Of a DNA stretch of 11,436 nucleotides, positions 7,158 through 11,436 are shown one piece after another. The DNA is taken from contig JAEDOP010000013.1 of NCBI GenBank assembly GCA_016301865.1, positions 1 to 11,436 on the forward strand. Direction: 5' to 3'. Origin of the DNA: Alphaproteobacteria bacterium (lineage in GTDB: Bacteria; Pseudomonadota; Alphaproteobacteria; Rs-D84). Numbering within the stretch: position 1 is the stretch's first letter; each line of letters begins with the position of its first letter. Made by a program: the position numbers and the translations under genes. The notes under the pieces are model-generated. The model had not been told where the DNA came from. It searched no databases and saw only the letters and a program-made list of their open reading frames with translations.

Positions 7158-7877
7158 ATGAAAAAAGTATGGTTATTGTTTTTTTTGTGTATATTTGGAA
7201 CGCATAATCTGATGGCAGAAACATGCGTCGGGGAAAACTGGACCGTGTCATATAGTTGTGGTAAAGGCACAGTCAAAAACAAATTGCCAGAAAACCAGGT
7301 TGCAACATATGGGTCGGAGTTCACACCGGTATTATTAAACACAGAGTATTGCACGCCGCCATCAGGAATGGCAATAAGTGGTATAGAAATTTGGGTTGGT
7401 GATTCATATAATGGTGCATTCAGTAAAACCGGTGCGAAATTTATGTATTATTATGCATCTGATGTGGTTATAAAACCAAGATATATGGGGGTGGCAGATA
7501 TAAATAAATTGTGGGTTTTACGTGGGGTTAGTGGGGAAAGTCGTACGTATAATGCATCAGGTCGAACGTGGCAGGCGGTATTTCCGTATGGAACAGTTTC
7601 AGGTATTGCAGCATGCAGTAATGTAAAACCAAAAAATTTAAGTCCCGGCTGGACCGCTGCGCTGGTGGCAGAAGACCAAAGCGCAATAACAGAAGAAGGT
7701 GGTTTGTTTTGTTATTGCAAAATGACAGAACCGCACGCTGTCGCTTCTCCGTGGGGGTATATGCTCAATTATGAATCTGCGACTCATTGTTCCTTGAATT
7801 GCGCAAGCACCTGTGGTTTCTACACCATGCAAAGCTTTGTCTTTCGTGTATCCATGTTCTTGGGGGCAAAACTTTGA
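7158..7877 (+). CDS. Secreted cysteine-rich protein with one InlB-like repeat
   Basis: A 239-residue protein. Its signal peptide MKKVWLLFFLCIFGTHNLMA is cut near residue 20. One repeat (about 28-110) begins VSYSCGKGTV and carries a second Cys at 65, matching the repeats of the gene just upstream. A C-terminal domain follows (about 111-235): WVLRG, a TWQAVFPYGTVSGI segment, CYCKMT (185-190) and a CxxxCxxxC cluster (211-219) before FRVSMF. I associate this C-terminal layout with small secreted proteins of uncultured gut alphaproteobacteria, so I read the gene as complete rather than truncated, but no function is known to me. It forms an operon with the upstream repeat protein, 11 bases away, and the two may work on the same surface structure. 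Confidence 0.8.
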   Translation: MKKVWLLFFLCIFGTHNLMAETCVGENWTVSYSCGKGTVKNKLPENQVATYGSEFTPVLLNTEYCTPPSGMAISGIEIWVGDSYNGAFSKTGAKFMYYYASDVVIKPRYMGVADINKLWVLRGVSGESRTYNASGRTWQAVFPYGTVSGIAACSNVKPKNLSPGWTAALVAEDQSAITEEGGLFCYCKMTEPHAVASPWGYMLNYESATHCSLNCASTCGFYTMQSFVFRVSMFLGAKL

Positions 7878-8108
7878 TACAACCTGAACAAAAAAAGTAT
7901 TGGGAATTATCCTGTAATACCATAACCACTGATAATGGTGATTATCAAAGCAGATTCTGTGTTGGCAAAGAAATTGCGTGATGAATATGGACATTTTGAT
8001 TCCAGACGGCTTGTATGTTCTGAGACATTGTTCAAATCGTCCATTTTATTGCCGACACAAGTGGCACATACCAGTTTACGTCTGATTGTTATTGGACAGA
8101 ATAATCCC
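7878..8108. other. Unassigned stretch between convergent genes
   Basis: A region of 231 bases between the 3' ends of the secreted-protein operon and the RNR operon. A plus-strand frame (7935-8267) is open and begins MVIIKADSVLAKKLRDEYG, with ordinary-looking codons. It lacks a ribosome binding site, resembles nothing I know, and its second half is antisense to the end of nrdG. A small hairpin gataat-ggtg-attatc (7931-7946) has no T-run after it. It may be a gene remnant; no terminator is evident. Confidence 0.3.
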
Positions 8109-8810
8109 CTATTCCCGCCAGGTGACGGATGGAAACATGGAATTAATTTTATCGCGCAATTGTTGATTCGTGAAAAACACATCGCGTTGAGATGCGGTGG
8201 TTTTATGTTCACCATCTTCGAAATGTGGGATGTATTTTTGAATTGCGATATTCTTGACCCCGCGTGATGACAATATGTTTGCAATTTCCAACAAATCATC
8301 GGTTGAAATAAAACGCGGATCACAAGTGATGCGGACTTCGAAATCTTTGCCGGTTGATTGCCAGATGTTCAGACTGCGCATCATATTATCATATGCGATA
8401 TGTTGACCGGTTAAATCGGGGTATTTTTCACGCGTTGCCTTGAAATCCAGGCCAATCCAGTCGACCACATCCGTGGCGCGCGCCAGGGTATCGGGATAGA
8501 ACCCATTTGTGTGCAGGCCAATTTTGAACCCCAATTCGCGAACACGGCGCATGTATTCAATAACAACGTCGCCCTGCATTAATGCTTCGCCGCCGGAAAA
8601 GACGACGGCCTCTAATCGGCCAACGCGTGATTTCAACCATTCAAACACGCGCGTCGGGTCATATTCACCGTCGCCCGGGGATAATAAATGGGGGTTGGAA
8701 CAATACGCACACCGTAACGGGCAACCAACCAAGAACAAAACACACGAAAGTTTGCCTGGATAGTCGATCGTGGTGAACGAAACCAATCCCCCGATTTGTA
8801 TTTCACGCAT
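8109..8810 (-). CDS. nrdG: Anaerobic ribonucleoside-triphosphate reductase activating protein
   Basis: A 233-residue radical-SAM enzyme. It reductively cleaves S-adenosylmethionine to place the glycyl radical on NrdD under anaerobic conditions. The CxxxCxxC cluster-binding motif is C30, C34, C37 (GCPLRCAYC), followed by SGGE (72-75) for SAM binding and WIGLDFKA (about 118-125). The N-terminal GGLVSFTTIDYPGK is typical of the longer NrdG type (about 190-230 residues) found with NrdDs of the CPxHGYL class. It starts five bases after the stop of the 60-residue radical-domain gene. No clear ribosome binding site of its own is visible, so translation is probably coupled. It is the last gene of the operon. 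In this genome its substrate glycine would lie on a separate small peptide rather than on NrdD itself. Confidence 0.93.
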   Translation of the reverse strand: MREIQIGGLVSFTTIDYPGKLSCVLFLVGCPLRCAYCSNPHLLSPGDGEYDPTRVFEWLKSRVGRLEAVVFSGGEALMQGDVVIEYMRRVRELGFKIGLHTNGFYPDTLARATDVVDWIGLDFKATREKYPDLTGQHIAYDNMMRSLNIWQSTGKDFEVRITCDPRFISTDDLLEIANILSSRGVKNIAIQKYIPHFEDGEHKTTASQRDVFFTNQQLRDKINSMFPSVTWRE

Positions 8811-8815
8811 AATAT

Positions 8816-8998
8816 TTAAGCCGCACGTTTTAATAAATCAGAATGACGGGCACCGGCAGACAAACTGTTCGCTTCGGTGAATGTTTTGCGTTCACAGAAT
8901 TCAGAGTATTTACCAATGTTAAAGTTTGATACAGGTCTGATAAAGCCCATTGAACGTGAAAAAACTTCGCATGGTGTTCTGTTACAATTTGTTGTCAT
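8816..8998 (-). CDS. Stand-alone glycyl-radical domain of class III RNR
   Basis: A 60-residue protein matching the C-terminal tail of NrdD: CEVFSRSMGFIRPVS (10-24), then N(F)N.GK..EF..RKTF (25-40). In fused NrdDs this tail follows the zinc motif as roughly EVYSRxxGYxRPV..WN.GK..EF..R. Gly18 is the expected radical site. Two further Cys, at 5 and 10, sit where the zinc knuckle would join. The gene is independently translated: AAGGGAGG (9007-9014) lies eight bases before ATG. It lies in the same frame as NrdD, but two in-frame TAA codons (9044-9046 and 9035-9037) separate them, so readthrough is unlikely. The last 18 residues (after about 42) are not part of the conserved tail. It is flanked by the other two RNR components. 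The alternative, a decayed fragment, is disfavoured by the strong binding site and intact motif. Confidence 0.85.
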   Translation of the reverse strand: MTTNCNRTPCEVFSRSMGFIRPVSNFNIGKYSEFCERKTFTEANSLSAGARHSDLLKRAA

Positions 8999-9006
8999 AT
9001 CGTTAT

Positions 9007-9014
9007 CCTCCCTT
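9007..9014 (-). promoter_or_regulatory. Strong ribosome binding site of the radical-domain gene
   Basis: AAGGGAGG on the minus strand, eight bases before the ATG at 8998, the best Shine-Dalgarno in the window. It shows that the 60-residue radical domain is meant to be made as a separate, probably abundant, polypeptide. Confidence 0.8.
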
Positions 9015-9043
9015 TCTGATTTTTGTTTATGACGTTATTTGTT

Positions 9044-11083
9044 TTACTGTTGTTCGCTGCTGTCTGTGTTGGCGGCGTTTTCCGCGTCACACTTTGGACA
9101 GAATTCGTGTTTGCCCGGCAGATATCCGTGCTTTGGACAGATTGAAAATGTTGGTGTCAATGTCATGTATGGCACTTTGTAATTTTCAAATATCGTGCGC
9201 ACGATTTTCTGGGCCGCGTCACCCGATGATACAGGTTCGCCCATATACAGGTGCAACATTGTGCCGCCGGTATATTTGCGCTGTAATTCTTCCTGATGTT
9301 CCAGGGCGACAAATGGGTCGTCTGTAAAGTTCACAGGCAACTGCGTCGAATTTGTATAATATGGCGCGTCCGGCGTTCCCGCAGTGATAATATCTGGGAA
9401 ATTTTTGACGTCCGTTTTCGCAAAGCGATATGAACAGCCTTCGGCCGGGGTCGCTTCCAAATTATACAGGTTGCCGGTTTGTTCCTGGAATTCGGCCAGG
9501 TTTTCACGAATGAAATCCATAACATCCAGAACCAATTTTTTGCCCATTGGGGTCGCAATATTTTCGCGATCGCCGGTAAAGTTGCGAACCATTTCGTTCG
9601 CGCCGTTCACGCCAATGGTTGAAAAGTGATGATTCCAATTGCCCAGGTAACGTCTGGTGAATGGATACAGACCACGTTCCATGTTCTTGGAAATAATCTG
9701 ACGTTTGATTTCCAATGCATCGCGTCCCAAATCCAACAGACGTTTTAATTCTGTGAATAACCCTTCGCGGTTGCCACGGTGGATATAGCCCAAACGCGCC
9801 AGGTTAATTGTGATAACGCCGATTGAGCCCGTCTTTTCAGCCGAACCAAACAGACCGCCACCGCGCTTTAATAATTCGCGAACGTCCAAACGCAGACGGC
9901 AACACATTGAACGAACATCGGTTGGATTCAGGTCAGAATTCAAGAAATTCTGGAAGTTTGGAATACCGTATTTCGCCGCCAAATCAAACAATGGTTTTAC
10001 ATTTGGATGTTCCCATGGAAAATCAGGCGTGATATTATATGTTGGAATTGGGAATGTAAATGGACGGCCCATGGCGTCGCCTTCGGTCATAACCTCTAAG
10101 AACGCCTTGTTAATCAAATCCATTTCTGCTTGCAGTTCGCCGTATGTAAAGTCAGCCTGTTTGCGGCCAATAAATGGACGCTGGTTTTTCAGGTCATTTG
10201 GGCATGTCCAGTCAAATGTAAAGTTGATAAACGGTGTCTGGGTTCCCCAACGGCATGGAACAGCGCAGTTAAATATCAATGTCTGCATTGCGTTTTTCAC
10301 ATCTGCGTATGACAGATTATCGATTCTGACGTATGGTGCCAGGTATGTGTCAACAGATGAAAACGCCTGGGCACCGGCAAATTCGTTCTGCAGCGTCCCC
10401 AAGAAATTCACCATGTGTGAAATCGCAGTTGCCATGTGGCGCGCAGGTTCACATTGCAGGTATCCTGGGACGCCATTGAAACCTTCGTACAATAATTCAC
10501 GCAGTGACCAGCCCGCACAATATCCCGTCAACCATCCCAAGTCATGTATATGAATGGCCGCAGTTTTGTGCGCATCAGCAATCGCCCGCGGATACAGGTT
10601 TAGCCAATATTCCGCGGTTACGCGTTCGCTGGTACGCAAAATCAGGCCACCGATGGAATAGCCAACATTTGCATTTTCTTTGATTCGCCAGTTTGAACCA
10701 CCAACATAACCTTCGATAACTTCGACCGCGTCAACCATTGATTCGCGGATTTCTGTGCGCTTTTGACGATAGATAATGTACGCTTCGGCGGTTTTATAGG
10801 CACGATTGTCCATTAATGTTTGAATAACGACATCCTGAATATTTTCCACCGTTGGTGTTTTGTCGGCAAATTTGTCGTCCAGACGTTTTAATACATCCTG
10901 GGTTATTTTGACCACTTCTACGTCAGAAATTTCAGTTGTGACGGCGACCGCCTTTTTAATCGCATCGTAAATCTTTTTTACGTCAAATGGTACGGTTTCA
11001 CCGCTGCGCTTTTGTACCGCGACCAGGCGTGTTGTTAACGTTGGCGTAATCTGAATTTTAATTTCACTTTGTGTTTCTGACAT
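9044..11083 (-). CDS. nrdD: Anaerobic ribonucleoside-triphosphate reductase, large catalytic part
   Basis: Class III RNR reduces ribonucleoside triphosphates to deoxy forms without oxygen. The chosen start gives 679 residues (MSETQ...), with GGGAGT eight bases upstream; an ATG at 11113 adds ten residues but lacks a site. An ATP-cone occupies about 22-110 (RSGETVPFDVKKIYDAI). The barrel follows with HIHDLGWLTGYC (Cys189), the finger-loop MCCRLRLD (Cys394/395, thiyl-radical position), GGGLFGS and GSIGVITINLARLGY, NLEATPAEG and YTNSTQLPV (576-584). The C-terminus has the zinc motif CPKHGYLPGKHEFCPKC (649-665), then only 14 more residues before TAA. The glycyl-radical segment that usually follows is missing here and is encoded by the next gene. 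The promoter carries two NrdR-like boxes. Identity as NrdD is firm; dependence on the separate peptide is inference. Confidence 0.95.
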   Translation of the reverse strand: MSETQSEIKIQITPTLTTRLVAVQKRSGETVPFDVKKIYDAIKKAVAVTTEISDVEVVKITQDVLKRLDDKFADKTPTVENIQDVVIQTLMDNRAYKTAEAYIIYRQKRTEIRESMVDAVEVIEGYVGGSNWRIKENANVGYSIGGLILRTSERVTAEYWLNLYPRAIADAHKTAAIHIHDLGWLTGYCAGWSLRELLYEGFNGVPGYLQCEPARHMATAISHMVNFLGTLQNEFAGAQAFSSVDTYLAPYVRIDNLSYADVKNAMQTLIFNCAVPCRWGTQTPFINFTFDWTCPNDLKNQRPFIGRKQADFTYGELQAEMDLINKAFLEVMTEGDAMGRPFTFPIPTYNITPDFPWEHPNVKPLFDLAAKYGIPNFQNFLNSDLNPTDVRSMCCRLRLDVRELLKRGGGLFGSAEKTGSIGVITINLARLGYIHRGNREGLFTELKRLLDLGRDALEIKRQIISKNMERGLYPFTRRYLGNWNHHFSTIGVNGANEMVRNFTGDRENIATPMGKKLVLDVMDFIRENLAEFQEQTGNLYNLEATPAEGCSYRFAKTDVKNFPDIITAGTPDAPYYTNSTQLPVNFTDDPFVALEHQEELQRKYTGGTMLHLYMGEPVSSGDAAQKIVRTIFENYKVPYMTLTPTFSICPKHGYLPGKHEFCPKCDAENAANTDSSEQQ

Positions 11084-11090
11084 TTTGATA

Positions 11091-11096
11091 ACTCCC
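11091..11096 (-). promoter_or_regulatory. Ribosome binding site deciding the nrdD start
   Basis: GGGAGT on the minus strand, about eight bases before the ATG at 11083. It supports MSETQ as the true N-terminus over the ATG 30 bases further upstream, which would overlap the downstream NrdR-like box. Confidence 0.7.
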
Positions 11097-11109
11097 ATTC
11101 TTGCACAAA

Positions 11110-11125
11110 ACACAACATATAGTGG
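11110..11125 (-). promoter_or_regulatory. NrdR-box-like site 1 (proximal)
   Basis: acacaacatatagtgg matches the NrdR operator pattern acaCwAtATaTwGtgt with two differences. It lies downstream of the predicted nrdD transcription start, 33 bases from the second box. NrdR is the conserved repressor of bacterial RNR operons and binds paired boxes about three helical turns apart. Confidence 0.65.
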
Positions 11126-11142
11126 TTGTTTGTTTGATTTGA

Positions 11143-11158
11143 TTACAATATATAGTTT
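11143..11158 (-). promoter_or_regulatory. NrdR-box-like site 2 (overlapping the -10)
   Basis: The core caatatatagt matches the NrdR consensus core at every position; only the outer bases differ. It covers the whole predicted -10 of the nrdD promoter, so NrdR binding would block RNA polymerase. Confidence 0.7.
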
Positions 11159-11175
11159 TAATAAAAGACTATCAA
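11147..11175 (-). promoter_or_regulatory. Promoter of the anaerobic RNR operon
   Basis: Minus-strand TTGATA (11170-11175) and TATATT (11147-11152) are separated by 17 bases; each agrees with the sigma-70 consensus at five of six positions. Transcription would begin near 11140, about 57 bases before the nrdD ATG. An NrdR-like box covers the -10. I saw no FNR-type palindrome here. Confidence 0.65.
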
Positions 11176-11436
11176 TACAGAAAAAGTGAAAAAAAATTTA
11201 TTTTTCGCTTTACTTTTTAAAATGCGGATTTTCTGCATATTACAGCGCGAAATCAGAATCGGCGGTTTAATACGAAAAGGGCTTTTGTATGAAGGATTTT
11301 TTATTTTTAGCACAAAATCGATTCGGATTTTATGCAAAAATTACCAAATATTGATAAAAAATACCGATTCTGTTACTATATATTGAATTTTTTGCTGGAT
11401 GATTTTTTGTCTCAACGGGGTAATATTAGGTTGTTT
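11176..11436. other. AT-rich region with no supportable gene
   Basis: An open plus-strand frame from a GTG at 11186 encodes 66 mostly hydrophobic residues, but it has no ribosome binding site and I reject it. A hairpin aaaatc/gatttt (11314-11331) and a 9-bp inverted pair cagaatcgg (11254-11262) and ccgattctg (11364-11372) are within what chance allows. Two minus-strand frames enter from the right edge and stop at about 11412 and 11341. Either could be the tail of a gene outside the window, but too little is visible. Confidence 0.4.

Noticed and set aside
7907..8323. Minus-strand frame overlapping the 3' end of nrdG
   Set aside because: Most of it overlaps nrdG in another frame, it has no binding site, and the translated sequence shows no known motif.
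8996..9046. Possible stop-codon readthrough or frameshift joining NrdD to its radical tail
   Set aside because: Although the two genes share a frame, there are two TAA codons between them and a strong Shine-Dalgarno directly before the second ATG. That fits independent translation better.
9810..10553. 247-codon plus-strand frame opposite nrdD
   Set aside because: It is fully antisense to conserved NrdD catalytic motifs, has no binding site, and the translated sequence has no recognisable domain.
11254..11372. 9-bp inverted pair cagaatcgg/ccgattctg as a large hairpin
   Set aside because: The arms are over 100 bases apart, and one such pair is expected by chance in a region this size at an appreciable rate.
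11186..11386. Plus-strand frame of 66 codons starting at GTG near the nrdD promoter
   Set aside because: It has no ribosome binding site and lies immediately beside the nrdD -35. Its composition is that of translated AT-rich spacer, and nothing is recognisable in the product.

Overview
The window looks like a piece of a chromosome from a small-genome, anaerobic, host-associated (probably gut) alphaproteobacterium. The reasons are indirect. The sequence carries a DUF3768 protein, which is found mainly in Alphaproteobacteria. It has an oxygen-sensitive class III ribonucleotide reductase as its only recognisable metabolic genes. It also has large cysteine-rich secreted proteins of a kind I associate with uncultured gut alphaproteobacteria. 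This taxonomic reading is inference, not proof.

Layout. (1) Positions 1-654, minus strand: a compact operon with a 100-residue protein that faintly resembles an integrase N-terminal domain, then a DUF3768 protein overlapping it by one base (TAATG), then the start codon of a third gene that runs off the left edge. (2) 655-958: AT-rich gap with a terminator-like inverted repeat and a nested 68-nt foldable element. (3) 959-5440, minus strand: a 1493-residue autotransporter-like adhesin with a signal peptide, one ankyrin-like unit, a Gly/Ala hydrophobic stretch, ten four-cysteine modules plus an EGF-like motif, a beta-helix-like repeat region and a C-terminal beta-barrel. (4) 5441-5835: divergent intergenic region with candidate promoters, a GGAATATTCC palindrome and a run of eight Gs close to the next gene's start. 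(5) 5836-7877, plus strand: two adjacent genes for secreted proteins built from InlB/Listeria-Bacteroides-like repeats with paired cysteines. (6) 7878-8108: short unexplained stretch. (7) 8109-11083, minus strand: anaerobic RNR operon. (8) 11084-11436: its promoter with two NrdR-box-like sites three helical turns apart, then an AT-rich region with no gene I can support.

The most notable observation is in the RNR operon. The large NrdD polypeptide stops just after its C-terminal zinc motif (CPKHGYL...CPKC). The glycyl-radical tail that normally follows (EVxSRxxGYxRPV...) is a separate 60-residue gene with its own strong ribosome binding site, followed five bases later by the radical-SAM activase gene nrdG. 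Two in-frame TAA codons separate the halves, which remain in the same reading frame, so this looks like a gene fission producing a three-part enzyme: catalytic subunit, detachable glycyl-radical peptide and activase. The arrangement recalls GrcA (YfiD), the stand-alone glycyl-radical partner of pyruvate formate-lyase.

The remaining genes are a surface/secretome neighbourhood. The adhesin and the two repeat proteins are transcribed divergently from one intergenic region and share a cysteine-rich, disulfide-type design.
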